This document shows positions 1 to 11,754 of a stretch of 64,000 nt of DNA, piece after piece. Source of the stretch: Chlorokybus atmophyticus (Eukaryota; Streptophyta; Chlorokybophyceae; Chlorokybales; Chlorokybaceae). The translations under genes were made by a program, and so were the position numbers. The stretch is from contig RHPI01002069.1 in the NCBI GenBank assembly GCA_009103225.1, positions 894,802 to 958,801 on the forward strand, given 5' to 3'. Position 1 is the stretch's first letter; each line of letters opens with the position of its first letter. A model generated the notes under the pieces. It was given only the letters and a program-made list of their open reading frames with translations, had not been told where the DNA came from and ran no database searches.

Positions 1-2
1 CC

Positions 3-625
3 CCATTTTTCTTGAATTATGGGATTCGTCCGAACACACCAGCGTCATTGCGTGTACCTCGCAATGCTCTGACTGTACCAGCGGCAAAGGAATTTGCCAC
101 TAATATTCAAGAAAAATTGGCTTGAGCCAAGCTATGTCTGTCAGAAGCACAGGACAGGCAAAAAGCTTATGCTGATACACATCGAAAATGGCCACTTTCG
201 ATGTCGGCGATAAAGTTTTGCTTAATGCAGAAAACATAACCATCAAAGATACGGGTGCTCGCAAGTTGCTGCCCCGATGGTTAGGTCCTTTCTCTATCAC
301 TGATAGAGTTGGTACGCACGCTTATCGACTGCAATTGCCCCCAAGTGTGCGTATACACAATGTGTTCCATGTAAACTTGTTGAAACCTTACCGCTCAGAC
401 GGTAGAACACAGCCTCCACCACCGCCAGTTGAGGTGGACAGCGAGCTCGAATATGAGGTGGAAGCTATATTGAACCATAAGCTAAATAGTCGAGGACGCG
501 CAACTCGCTATTTGGTAAAATGGAAAGGGTATGGCCTGGAGCATAACAGTTGGGAGCCCGACAGGCATCTTACGCACTGCCGCGAGTTGCTTCGAGCTTA
601 TTGGGATTCATGTCCTGTCCCATAA
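3..625 (+). pseudogene. Ty3/gypsy chromovirus pol fragment: integrase C-terminus plus chromodomain, broken
   Basis: C-terminal end of a retrotransposon polyprotein. The frame from base 3 reads the conserved integrase stretch SPFFLNYG-like then RPNTPASL. It meets an in-frame TGA at 123-125, and the reading frame then shifts near 183-190. The downstream frame (188-625) holds the GPY/F-type integrase C-terminal module (FDVGDKVLL, LPRWLGPF, VFHVNLLKPY) and then a chromodomain (YLVKWKGYG, HNSWEP) ending at TAA. A chromodomain after integrase defines the chromovirus branch and is thought to steer integration to marked chromatin. The stop and frameshift make this copy inactive. The 5' part (gag, protease, RT, RNase H, 5' LTR) lies left of the window. 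Confidence 0.93.
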
Positions 626-772
626 ACTGTGGGCTTGGTTTTATGACAGACTGGCAGTGCAGTTTCATTACCACCCTGTCATTTCCTGCTATCTCACTGG
701 TTACAATTACTCGAAATCAAGCCTGATCAACTTGAGTTCAACGAGGACGTTGAAAACCTAAGTGGGGGGGAA
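626..772 (+). other. Retrotransposon 3' non-coding segment with polypurine tract
   Basis: Short spacer between the pol stop codon and the LTR. It ends in a purine-rich run with seven consecutive G (about 760-772) directly before the LTR TG. This is the expected place of the plus-strand priming polypurine tract. No ORF of note. Confidence 0.75.
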
Positions 773-1299
773 TGTAACGGGAGCAATAATAATAGGGGTA
801 TTATTGCTACCTAAAATAACACATTTTGTATGAATAATTATTTAAATATGCTTATTGATACCTCTTTTCTACGGTTCCTCGCTTATTAAAGGCTATGATG
901 CTTCATCATAGCTTAAATAAGTCCTAATGGGTGTAGAACCGCTTATTCAAGCTTATTTAGTGTCACATTTGATATAATGTGATCACTATCTCGTTAGGTA
1001 CCTTACGATAGGTATCTTTGGATAAGTACCTTATCGATATGTACCTTATCTGAGCTGTGATTGGCTCACGCTAGGTTTCCTAACTACCCTATCTGTAGGG
1101 TCGATGTCTAGTTGCGAGTTAATTATCGAGAGGTATATAGTTGATATCCTCTTAATAAGAAAGGTCGCATCAATCTGATGTGGGGACTTTCAGTTCTCTA
1201 CTCAGTGGCGGCCACGCCGTTGAAAGGCTTGTCATAGGCGGTGTGGGTGTTGGGGTAGAGGATTGAAGGGGCATCACCGGCGATGGTGGTGCTGTTACA
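773..1299 (+). mobile_element. 3' LTR of the chromovirus (527 bp)
   Basis: Begins TGTAACGGG and ends GTTACA, so it has TG...CA ends inside a short inverted repeat. It directly follows the polypurine tract. A near-identical copy in reverse orientation lies at 26570-27095 and fixes both ends. The middle holds clustered GGTACC/TATCGATA-like short palindromes and TATA-like steps (gaggtatatag near 1131-1141), suitable for a promo­ter, but no function can be shown. Confidence 0.93.
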
Positions 1300-1876
1300 G
1301 CATTGGTTTGCTGGCTGAATCCATTGCACCGTTGTATGCTCCTTGCCTATACCACGGAGTTTGCTTTACGCAACTCTTGTGTGCACATCATCGTGTGTTA
1401 AAGCTTATGATTGTAAGTATTGGATGGCAGATTGTCATCGCAACAGACCTTGTGCATAAGAACATTATGTTTTTAGTGAATTGTGAGGCCGTTGTGGTAA
1501 GTAAAGAATTACATAAGGCGGGGGGCTACCATTACCATGTGGGGGTTTTAAATAATATTGCAACTTATCATACCTGCACTTTGAAATTGCGCTCAGCATT
1601 GTTTGAGTTTAAAGGCCATCAACTCAAAGTTTCCTTCCACAAGTTCATTTTGCGCTTATTTTCTGACGCAAGATAAAAACTCCTCTTCGGGGCACCGTGA
1701 AAGAGGAGTGCATAGCTCGGTCGTCACGTGCAGCAGGCAGGAAGAGTGTAAATTTAGTCTACTTTCTTAAAGTATGCAAGACATGGGGTGAGGTATCAGA
1801 AAACAAAGTGCTCCATAAAGCAGCAATTCGTTCTTACTTTTTATCAAAATAAGTGACAAGCGCATCTTCTCTTTAG
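1300..1876. other. Non-coding interval after the LTR
   Basis: No ORF with family resemblance and no clear repeat. The single longer frame (1263-1676, +) starts inside the LTR and looks random. Confidence 0.4.
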
Positions 1877-2035
1877 TATGCCTTTATTCAAGGCTCATCT
1901 TGGTCAATTCACCCCTACAATGCGGCCAAATCCATCATCACTTGCAGTTTCTGCAAGAAGACAGGTCATGGGGAGGCTAAGTGCTATGCAAAACAGAATG
2001 CACAGAAGGCCAAGCAGCAGAGAGACAAGAAATAG
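1877..2035 (+). pseudogene. Gag-type CCHC zinc-knuckle fragment
   Basis: An open stretch between an in-frame TAG at 1874 and a TAG at 2033. It encodes one perfect CX2CX4HX4C knuckle at 1943-1984 (CSFC, KKTGHGEAKC), followed by a Lys/Gln-rich basic tail (AQKAKQQRDKK). The spacing and basic flank match nucleocapsid regions of LTR-retrotransposon Gag proteins. It sits 24 bp before an assembly gap, so the rest of the element may be missing from the assembly rather than from the genome. It could belong to a different element from the chromovirus on the left. Confidence 0.7.
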
Positions 2036-2059
2036 GAATTGTCCATGGTTGGTAGCTTA

Positions 2060-2107
2060 NNNNNNNNNNNNNNNNNNNNNNNNNNNNNNNNNNNNNNNNN
2101 NNNNNNN
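2060..2107. other. Assembly gap (48 N) followed by a 25-C run
   Basis: The Ns run directly into an uninterrupted C homopolymer (2108-2132). The pattern points to a sequencing or assembly join, and frames across it are meaningless. Confidence 0.95.
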
Positions 2108-2132
2108 CCCCCCCCCCCCCCCCCCCCCCCCC

Positions 2133-2871
2133 TTCACACACTACCAATGTGGCCCCAACACCATGTTGGCAATACCTACCAATACTGATTACGAGGCCAT
2201 GATAATAGGCCATCATGACCCTTCAATGCAAAACAGCCTGCCTTGCTCACGTGGCGTTCCACGGGCAAGCAAGATCCCGCCATCATGAGCCCTCGCAGCG
2301 TTGCGGACGCTGGGGGTACGCAGTGGCAGCGGCGCGCTCACCTGTGCCCCTGTCTGTCGGAATGGCCGACAAGCTGCTTGGCATGCAGTGTGTACGCACA
2401 GTGTGCGCTACAAGAATAGACTGCCTCCGCATGCATAATAGCAAGCTTGCAGTCCAGCACAAGGCCGAACTTGGCTCATCACCTACCTTGCTGGTACAGC
2501 TGCATACCATGAGTAGTACCGGTAAACAAGGTGTGCATGCAATAGGCCTAGCCAGACCAATGCATGAGATAGTCGTCAGCTGGCCGACCCAGCTGACGAT
2601 TACCTCTTATGCTTATATCCATGCGGCCCGTGGCGGATAGCCTTCTGCAGCGCAGCCCCGCCACGTCAGCTGGGGGCTGCCTTTCCACCACACGCAGTAG
2701 CATAGCCTGCTGGCTAGACTGCTCAGTGACAGTGTGGCTTTGGCCTAGTTCGTTGACCATTTTTGTGCTGCAGTTGTGCTAAGCTGTAAGCAGAGGTTGG
2801 CCTCAGCTGCACGCAGTGTGAAGGCTTTTGTTTAGAGCTGTTCCCTGGACGACAGTAGACGCCACTGCGCA
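2133..2871. other. Interval upstream of the alcohol dehydrogenase gene
   Basis: No coding region could be supported. It contains several CAGCTGACG/GGCTAG-type short repeats and should include the promoter and 5' UTR of the CAD-like gene, but no TATA box or start site can be assigned. Confidence 0.35.
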
Positions 2872-5397
2872 ATGGACGCCGTCAGGCATGCTGCAGAGAC
2901 CGCCTACCAGGCCGCTGGTGCCGTCAAGGACGCCATCAAGAGCCCAACAGTAAGTGATCTTAGTGCTGATTGATTCTTCATGCTTGTTAGCGTATATACC
3001 ATCGCGTCTATTAGCAGAAACAGCATGTCGCACACTGTCCAGTTGTTGCATATGCACTGACGCTTGTTGAGCTTCTGTAACAGCTGCCTCTCCAACAGCA
3101 GAAACATCTTGCAGTCGCACACTATCCAGTTGCTATGTGCATACGCACTGACGCAGCAACTTGTCGGAAGGCACAGACAGTTGTGGAGGGTTTCACTGCA
3201 TTGCATGCAGCCGCAAACACTGCATGAGGCCATACAATCTGCAGTTGGCAGTTGGCATGCTGCTGGTGCTGTGCATCAGGCTGAGGTCTATGAGCTTCAG
3301 CATCGCCTTTCGCCCATGCTTGTAACTGTCCTCAACTTGTCAATGACTGCATCTCACCTGCGCAGGAGCACCCGATGTCCAAGAACATCATATATGTGAG
3401 CAAGGACGAGGCGGACGCCGCAGGTTTTGGGATTGAGCTGCCCATGACGCCGCTGAAAGAAATCCTCTTTAAGCACCCGCCGCTCGGTGATGGCGACCTC
3501 CGCATCGACATCACACACTCTGGCATCTGCCACACCGACATCCACTTCGCCAAGCAGGACTGGCCCGTCCCGCACATGTGGCCCATTGTCCCCGGGCACG
3601 AGGTGTAATTTTCATGCAATGACCAGCTGGTACTTTGTCAGTAGGCAGGAAAGGGTGGTGAGTCAGCTTGTTGTGGCAGATTATTGGTGTTGTGAGGGCA
3701 AAGGGCAGTAAGGTGGGCAATGAGTTCCAGATTGGTGAGCGCGTGGGCTTCGGGCCGCACCGCAACTGCTGTGGGGAGTGTGAGTACTGCCAGGCTGGTG
3801 ACGACCATCTCTGCTTGAAGGTGACTTCAGTGCACATACATCTTGCGCACATAGTTTGGTCAGTCTTCTGTACGCCTGCCTTGCTGCAGTGCTGGTATAG
3901 CTGACTCACTGCTGTTACTATGTAGGTGGAGATAGAGCAGGGCAACCCTGGCATGAAGCTCATGTGAGTGTGGTCAAATAAGTTAGGCTACATGTAAAAA
4001 TCCATGGAGGGGTGGAATTCTCAAGTTTGCTACTGTTGCATGCAGCTATGATCCGGCGTTCGGTGGGTATGCCACACAAATGCAGGCACCAGCTTATTAC
4101 GCGTTTAAGATCCCTGACAAGATCCCCAGCTCACAGGTCCGAACAAGCACGCGTCACAGTAGCATGCACAAACAGGGAGAGGGGCAGGCTGCGCATGTGA
4201 GGAAGGGGAACAGGAAGATGCGTCAGGAGAGAGGCTGTTGTGGAAATAGAGGCAGAGGCAGAGGGAGCTTGATGTAGGGGGCAGAGTGTGTGAAAAGTGT
4301 ACGAGAGCGAGAGTAGGGTGTGTTGACTAGTGGCTCGTAACCGCTTCTATACTGGGCTTGTGTCTCTTGCATTCAACCATTGCGCTCAACATTTCTTGAC
4401 CAGGCGTCGGTGTTGTTGTGTGCTGGAGTCACCACATACAATGCGGTCTCGCGATTTGCCAGCAAGGGTGGAATGAAGGTGAGAACAGACAGCGATGCTG
4501 TTACCAACCATGAAGTAATGATGTTCCTTGGGGTGTCAAAGTTGTTGTTAACATCCAGGTTGCTGTGGCGAGCATTGGAGGCCTGGGACACTTGGCAGTG
4601 CAATTTGCAAAGGCTTTCGGCAACGAGGTAAGGAAGCAGTCTGCCCAAACTGATTGTAGGTTAAGCCGTGCGTGCTATGTTGACTGACCTGCACCCCCCT
4701 GCCAGGTCACAGCCATCACGGGTCACCCTGAGGAGAAAGGAGAAGAGATCCAGAACGTAGGTGCAGATCACGTCATCGATGCCAATGACAAGAACGCTGT
4801 CAAGCAGCACTCGTGGGCATTCGATGTGATCGTGAACTGCAACCCACGCTGGCGCGACTACGACCAGCTGCTCTGGATGCTGAAGCCCCGCGGCAAGCTC
4901 TGCCAGGTGTGCTGGTGCACCTGTGCGTGCACAGATTAGAATGTGCACAGCATGTGGTTGTTGCTACTATTGTTGGCAAGTGCATGACTGTCATGTTGTA
5001 CGCCAGATTGGCATCTCCAAGCAGCAGCAGGCGCTCAACATTACCGAGTTCAACTTGTGCTACTATGAGCGCCAGATCATCGGCATCTGGGTCGGTTCCC
5101 GCAAGCAGGTATGGAGTCGGTAACAGATAACTCGTTATTCTCAGTTGTGCCACAAGTGCACGAGACATGCTTACACTCATCGCGTACAATCTGCAGACAC
5201 GCGACATGCTGGAGTTCTCTGCACAGCACAATGTTGTACCGCTGATTGATGAAGAGATGCCGCTGGACCGCGTGAATGATGGCATCGCCAAAGTGTCCAA
5301 CAGCCAGGCCAAGTTCCGCATCGTTCTGCGCCCTGACCAGTACGCCAGGGCCCGTGGCCTGCCAACTGTCAATGAGTCCCCCGCTGGTGCGGTGTAA
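2872..5397 (+). CDS. Cinnamyl-alcohol-dehydrogenase-family zinc alcohol dehydrogenase
   Basis: Predicted 410-residue zinc-dependent NAD(P)-linked alcohol/aldehyde oxidoreductase of the medium-chain CAD family. Ten phase-consistent exons: 2872-2949, 3366-3602, 3680-3820, 3926-3963, 4046-4136, 4404-4478, 4559-4627, 4706-4906, 5007-5108, 5197-5397. Catalytic zinc ligands are Cys81 (SGICHTD), His104 of GHE and Cys201 (LLCAGVTTY). Structural zinc cysteines 136, 139, 142 and 150 show the CX2CX2CX7C spacing. The Rossmann loop is IGGLGHLAVQFAK (about 226-238). CAD-type enzymes usually prefer NADPH, but substrate cannot be read from sequence. The 26-residue first exon precedes the conserved core and may be a leader. 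The intron after exon 2 uses a GTGTAA donor. A TGTAA signal follows at 5472. Confidence 0.95.
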
Positions 5398-5471
5398 AGT
5401 ATTCTCAACAATTGGGTTTTGTGTACAGAGCATAGTTTGGTTGTGGTGTACACATCAAATGGGTGGTGCTA

Positions 5472-5476
5472 TGTAA
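5472..5476 (+). terminator. TGTAA polyadenylation signal of the CAD-like gene
   Basis: TGTAA 75 bp past the stop codon, the usual chlorophyte position and sequence. Confidence 0.5.
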
Positions 5477-5629
5477 CATATGTTGTGTAGTGGTGGACGA
5501 AGCTGCTTTGTCTTGCAGTGCAAGCATGTGTACACATTTCAGCAAGAAACTGGTATGGTTTTCAAGTACACGTGGGTGTGGCCTGTGTAAACGCGTGCAC
5601 TTCTCTCTGAACTGCAAAGACTGTTTAAC

Positions 5630-6126
<497 letters not shown>

Positions 6127-6277
6127 TTTAAAAACTTGTTGGATAGTACAATTTGAGAATTGAACATGCTTTAAAGATGTAATATTGAAGCCATTGAGTG
6201 GGCATGTATTGCAACGTTGATAATTATTTATTACCCATAGTCCACAAGCAATTGAATTGTACATTACCTCATCATTG

Positions 6278-6383
6278 TTCCACAAACTGTAATTAAGAAT
6301 GCTTCACGGCGAATAAGATGTACCCCCTTGTTCCACAAACTGTAGTTTAGAATGCTTCACGGCGAATAAGATGTACCCCCTTG
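6278..6383 (+). repeat. 53-bp tandem duplication
   Basis: Two head-to-tail copies, 6278-6330 and 6331-6383. They differ only in a short block (aattaag versus agtttag). The duplication is recent, with no coding frame conserved between copies. Confidence 0.9.
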
Positions 6384-7834
6384 CAACAAACTAATACACC
6401 TTCTCACTTTAAATATGGCTAATAAACAGCAAGGGCCGATTATTGAGGCACGGCAACTTGCAATTGAAGCATGCAAAAGTGCATACAATTTAAGCTGTCT
6501 GATACATGATGTAAGCACATACTCGCAGCACACGCAATGCAATAGCGCCGTAACGTCGTCGCCAACCATCCAGGGTACGCAAGCCACTCTCTACTACAAT
6601 GATCAAGCCGTCAACCAATGGCTCACACCATGCTCAACATACAGTAGCTATGTAGCTCGCTATAGCAACCCACACAGAGGGTGAGCAAGCCACTCTTCAT
6701 TATAATGATCACACCGTCTACTGGTGGCTCACATCATACACAAACAAGCCGCTCTGAGACTAAATATCAACTCATACAGTTGCGAGCCAACCACGTGCCA
6801 ACAACACACTGGGATAAGGACGTCCCTCATAATGTGGTGAGCTGACTCACCTCAGGAGGAATACTCAACTTTGACGCTCTAGTCATTCGTGAAGGCGGCA
6901 CATGCTACACATGCTGTTGGTTATTTATATCAACTTTAAAAGCGAGTTGGGTGTTGCATTAACACCGTTGATGATCGTGAGTGAGTCACTCGCAAAACGC
7001 GCATAAACCTTGAAGTACAAGGCAGGCGTGGGCCACAGTGTCGGTTGGCCCAGAGGTTAAGTGCTCACTGTGGCGCTTCTGTATAGATGACTCACCTCGC
7101 CGGGTGTAGGCTTAGCTATTGTGTGTAGCTGCTTTGCTACCAGTTGCTGTGGGCCTCAGCACCAGCACACCACCTTTGTTGCTTTGCCATGGTATGTGCT
7201 TTACCGTCTAACTTTAACGTTGCACTGCTTGTGACGCCCACACTCTCAACGCCTTGCCCCATACACCGTCAGCCCTACCCCTGTTGTGTACATGCTATCT
7301 GCTTATGCTGTGTGTTGGTGATGTGCTTTGGTCAACCAGTAAGTCTTGCATACACTAAAACTGTGTGCGCTATTCAGAACGGAGGGAGGAGGGGGGCAGC
7401 GAGCAGGCAAGGCAGCTGCAATGGTGAAGGATCACCTGCCATCACCGCACAAGGAATGTACAAACTTGTCATTGACATTGTGTACAGCAACGAATGCACC
7501 TACTGGTGGTCTTGTCATCCTTCACCTAGATCCCCCATTTGAAATAGGCCCTTCCAATGTGCCATCACTGGCAACACTCTCTGCACCGTCCGCTGAGAAT
7601 CTGCTCGCTCAGAACCTGCGAGTCACAACTCGAGCAACAAGTGGTGATTCCCCCTCACAACCCGCCACGTCGGACTGCTGACCGCCGATGACAAAACTCA
7701 CTCACACGCAGTCCGTCGACCCGACGGCGCCGCGTCGTGCAGATCAATGACTTGACTCTTCGCGGGTCGTTAAGCAGCAGCGGCCAGCATCCACGGCAAC
7801 AGCAATAGCGGCAACGACAGTGCTGTCGTGCAGC
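6384..7834. other. Interval upstream of the CtlX-like gene, with diverged short repeats
   Basis: Two diverged copies of a roughly 60-bp unit begin near 6577 and 6685 (shared GCAAGCCACTCT and AATGATCA blocks). Around 7041-7060 there is a tRNA A-box-like stretch (TGGCCCAGAGGTTAAG) without a convincing B box or acceptor stem. No coding region could be supported. The end should contain the CtlX promoter and 5' UTR; GC rises after about 7690. Confidence 0.4.
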
Positions 7835-10785
7835 ATGGCGGGGGCGGCGCTGCGAGGGGCGGCGGGGTGCTTGCGCCAGCTGCTTCTTGCGCGGGCTGGG
7901 AGCGGCTTCGGTGGTGGTGGCGCACTTGCGGCGAGCTTCGCGCGCTTGCAGTCCACGGTGAGCACACGCGCATTCACTGCATGCTACTGCGCTTTTCTGG
8001 GGCGGTCCGCCCGCGCGTTTGTTCCTCTCGCACTGCTTTGGTCGGTTTTGCCCTTCCGTTTCCTTGCGTGCGATCCGGTGGCAAGGCATGTTTTGGGCAC
8101 GCTCTCTGCCGTGGCCTGGTACTGCCAGCCATTCAGCATGGCTGGCTGCCAGTCCAACCATCTTCAATTTTCTTCTGTTGTCGCATGTTCACGCTATCCG
8201 TCAGCTGTAACACGCACCTAGCAAGCAACACCTATGTTACAACGATAGCGACATAAGCTTGGGTAGCCACATTGAGAGACATGGCCTGCGCTGCGGTGCT
8301 TTGCATGAGAGAAGCGGTTGGGGTACTGTGCGTCGGCAGTTCTGGCGAGGTAATCAACTGTTGGTAATTGAATACACCTGCATTGTTTGTGGACATGTGG
8401 ACACCTGCATCCAACGTCTGTTCAGCAAAAGTTAAACACGCTTTTCACAAGTGACCGGCTGTTCACTATGTGGTTGATTGTCTGCAAAAGAACATCGTTC
8501 AGTGCAGCGTTGTGACTGTGGTCAGTTCTTTCAGGTTACAAGCACTTCCTCTGAGCCTGCGACACTGCACGATCCCGGCAATGACGCTGTGCATTTGCGC
8601 GACAACTGGTGCTTTGTTGCGTCTGAGCAAAGGTCCACCTCACCTGTGCAGTACCAGGTAAAAGTTTTCTGTAGTTTTGCAAGCTTAGATGATTTGCGCT
8701 AACCTGTGCCAACAGGTTGCTGTTGCCTCCATGCGTGCAGGGCCGGAATGAGGTATCGAGCTTTGAGAACGTGCCTAAGCTCGCCATATTGAGAGATATC
8801 TTCACGCCTAGCGGAGAAGACGGGTTGAGGTCTGCCTATGAGGTAAGCCGTGCTTGCTTGCACGCGCACGTTCGTTTGCTCAATTTGCTTATCAATGCTA
8901 ATCGTGTTGTAGGTGCTACGCAAGCTTGATGAGAATACTGTAGCTGTTCTAGCGTCCGCCACAAGCCCAGCCCGCAGGTAGGCTTCATTGTCATCAGGTT
9001 AAACAGAGGGTAATAATAGAAAGCCAGTATGTGGAGCATCACAAGCATTGGCTTGAAGGTTGCTAGTGGACGAGTACATCCGCCATGGCAAGGAGCAGTA
9101 CACCCTTCAACAGCAAGGAGTGGATCTCATCCGCTACCTGCGCAAGAATGGTGGGCATGCATGCCAAGCTTCCCTGTTGCATTAGTGCAAGCTCAGTTCT
9201 CTCACATGTTGGACATGCAGGGTTCAAAGTCATCATGGAGCCCGACGAGGATGCATTGGGTGCACGTGCCGAGAACCGCGCGCCTGTCTTCGAAGCCAGG
9301 CAGTCCACGAATCAGGTGCTGATGGTCGCTCCCACCGCTTTCCAGTCCAACGAGCAGGCGGCGCAGGACAACTACTACATGGACACCTCTGTGGGCTTCT
9401 CGCGCATTGAGCTGCGGCGCCGCGTGCTTGCAGAGTACGCGCAACTGCATCACGTGCTGACCGAGGATGCTGGCGTACAGGTGATCATCAGACACTCTTG
9501 TTACATGCATGTAAGCAGCACATAATCTTGCCTTGGCTGATCCGGTGTGGCTGGCAGGTGAACTTGTTCGCTCATGAAGAGTACCACAACGCTCCAGACT
9601 CGGTGTTTCCCAACAACTGGTTCAGCACACACATTGGTGAAGGCAATCTTGGAAGTGGTCAAGGCAGGCTTGTGCTATACCCGTTCAAGGTGAGTGCTGG
9701 ATCTTGTCAACAATTTTCATTATGGTCAAGGCGTTGAGTGGTGCATTGGATTGTTGTACCTGGTGAAGCTCGTGCCATTGTGGCTTGTAGGTTCCTAACC
9801 GCCGCAATGAGCGACGAGCAGACATGATTGATTACTTGAAGAGCTTTGGTAGATATTCAGAAGTGTTGGACTTGACTGGCGCTGAGCAGCAATCCACACC
9901 GCAATTCTTGGAAGGAACAGGTACAGAACCACAACTGCTCAAGCATTCAAGGAAGGGTTGACACAATGGTACTGAAGCACACCTGGCAATGTTGTCTACT
10001 GACTGATGCGGTTTTCAGGTTCGCTTGTGCTGGACAGGCAAAGGGGCATTGCTTACGTTGCGGTGTCAGAGCGATCAGATGCGCAAGCTGCTGAGCAGTG
10101 GGCGGAGAAGATGGGATACAGTGAAGTGGTTAGTTTCATGGCCACAGACAGCAAAGGGCTGCCGATCTACCACACGAATGTCATGATGGCCATCGGCACC
10201 AGCGTCGCTGTTGTGTGCCTGGAATCCGTAGAGGACCCGGTTGAGCGACAACATCTGCTCTCGCGCCTGCAAGCTTCCCATGAGGTACGCCTTGTGAGTT
10301 GCACGGGTCTCATGAGAGTTGCGTGCAAGGCTGTAAGGCTATAGTCGTTGGCTCGAGCAAAGCGCCTGTACGCGTGCCTCATGTATCAACAAGTTGCAGT
10401 GGAGTGTTGACTGCGATTGTATTCGCACACATCAGCTCCGGACTTTGTCAAACAGCAACCTTCAGCACTACTTTCCTGCAATGCTTCCTTGCAGCTTGTT
10501 CACTTGCACACACACATGCATCATTGCCTGATGTGCGTATGCTTGGCGCAGGTTGTGAACATTACCCGGCAACAGGCGACCCACTTTTGCGGCAACGTGA
10601 TTGAGCTGCGGGACGGGAGGGACTTGCCCATTCTTGCGTTGTCCACCGCAGCATACAACGCGTTTACTGCTGATCAAAAGAAAACCTTGAGAAAACACTT
10701 GGCCGCTCTGCATCACGCACCCATTGATACTCTCGAGAGGGTTGGTGGTGGCGGAGTGCGCTGCGCAATAGCAGAGGTGTTCTGA
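7835..10785 (+). CDS. CtlX/amidinotransferase-like hydrolase with long N-terminal extension
   Basis: Predicted 508-residue member of the guanidine-group-modifying superfamily (CtlX/COG4874 branch, related to arginine deiminase and dimethylarginase). Exons: 7835-7957, 8535-8657, 8741-8842, 8913-8977, 9059-9150, 9221-9480, 9558-9689, 9791-9920, 10019-10284, 10552-10785, all phase-consistent. The catalytic core starts near residue 195 (TNQVLMV). It includes VFPNNWFSTH, LEGTGSLVLD, PIYHTNVMM with His394, and the terminal GGGGVRCAIAEVF with probable nucleophile Cys502. Residues 1-41 are Arg/Ala/Gly-rich and resemble a mitochondrial presequence. Residues 42-190 match nothing I recognise. Bacterial CtlX acts on citrulline; the substrate here is unknown. 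The start is the ATG giving the presequence, in frame with a GTG 15 bp upstream. Confidence 0.9.
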
Positions 10786-10848
10786 AGATTCTGAGCGTCG
10801 TTGCTGCGGTACTAAATTGTGGCTTCAGCGCCAGCGCTGCACGTGCAA

Positions 10849-10911
10849 GCTTAACCAAGCAACCATGCGCATGCACCTCAACGGTGTAGTCTGCGCATGG
10901 CTGCTTGGTAA
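10849..10911 (+). repeat. Hairpin in the 3' flank of the CtlX-like gene
   Basis: Left arm about 10849-10871 and right arm about 10892-10914 are near-perfect inverted complements (core AACCATGCGCA / TGCGCATGGCT) around a 20-bp loop. It begins 64 bp after the stop codon, so it probably lies in the 3' UTR. It may be a structured RNA element or a degenerate inverted-repeat insertion. Confidence 0.7.
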
Positions 10912-11210
10912 AGCTGGATACAGTTGAGGGTGCTGGTGCACGAGTTTTGTGGTAGAGGACGTAGTTTTCGTACATGGTTACTGTAGATGTGAGTGAGTGT
11001 ACTACAAACATTGTATACTACAAACATTGGAGTGATTACTGTGACTGTTTGTACGATCTGCATGACTCCTTCAGTACTACAATGTCGTATAAAGTCCAGT
11101 CCTAGAAGTTCTAGTCCTAGAAGCAAGTGAAGTTCGTCCACTCTTCTGACACTGGTCGCAGAAAACAGTGCCCAGTTGCTCGTATTATGCGGCATGCTTG
11201 GTTGTTGTTG

Positions 11211-11412
11211 GTTCAATGGGCGTGTACAAAAGATGCACAGGGGAACTCACACATATCCAAACTGCGTGAATATGCACTGCCACAACCACTTACCAGCTCG
11301 ACCACCAGGTTCGTTCAATGGGCGTGTACAAAAGTTGTAAAGGGGAACTCGCATGCTCAAATCTGCGTGAATATGCAATGCCACAACCACTCACCAACTC
11401 GATCACCAGGTC
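11211..11412 (+). repeat. 102-bp tandem duplication
   Basis: Two adjacent copies begin at 11211 and 11313 with the same start (GTTCAATGGGCGTGTACAAA). Each runs to a CACCAGGT-like end, with scattered substitutions. The copies are intergenic and open reading is not conserved. Confidence 0.85.
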
Positions 11413-11723
11413 AAGGCTTGCGCCTGCGTGCTATGTATCATGTATCGTGGCTATGGATCAAGATGGTGGAGTTTGCAGTGCCATTGCAATGTATTGCAAC
11501 ATGTGAAATGATCACACTACCAAACTTGAAGCAGCAATGTTTGTGGAGTTTTCATAAGCTGAATGTTGGCACAGCATTGCCGACCGTACCAACCGTGCAA
11601 ATGCTTGTGCATATACTCAACAGCTGTGTTATCAGCAACCAATCACTCTGTTGTGATTACTTCTGGTATGCTACACTCTGACTACATTCAACGCGTCACA
11701 AACATGTACACAACATTTACACG

Positions 11724-11728
11724 TTACA
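11724..11728 (-). terminator. TGTAA polyadenylation signal of the RCC1-repeat gene
   Basis: TGTAA on the minus strand about 27 bp past the stop. A second copy lies at 11717-11721. Confidence 0.5.
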
Positions 11729-11754
11729 AGACATACAAGCCATAGACCAGGCAG

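Noticed and set aside
7035-7110. Possible tRNA gene (TGGCCCAGAGGTTAAG)
   Set aside because: No GGTTCGA-type B box, no acceptor stem and no anticodon loop could be folded by eye.
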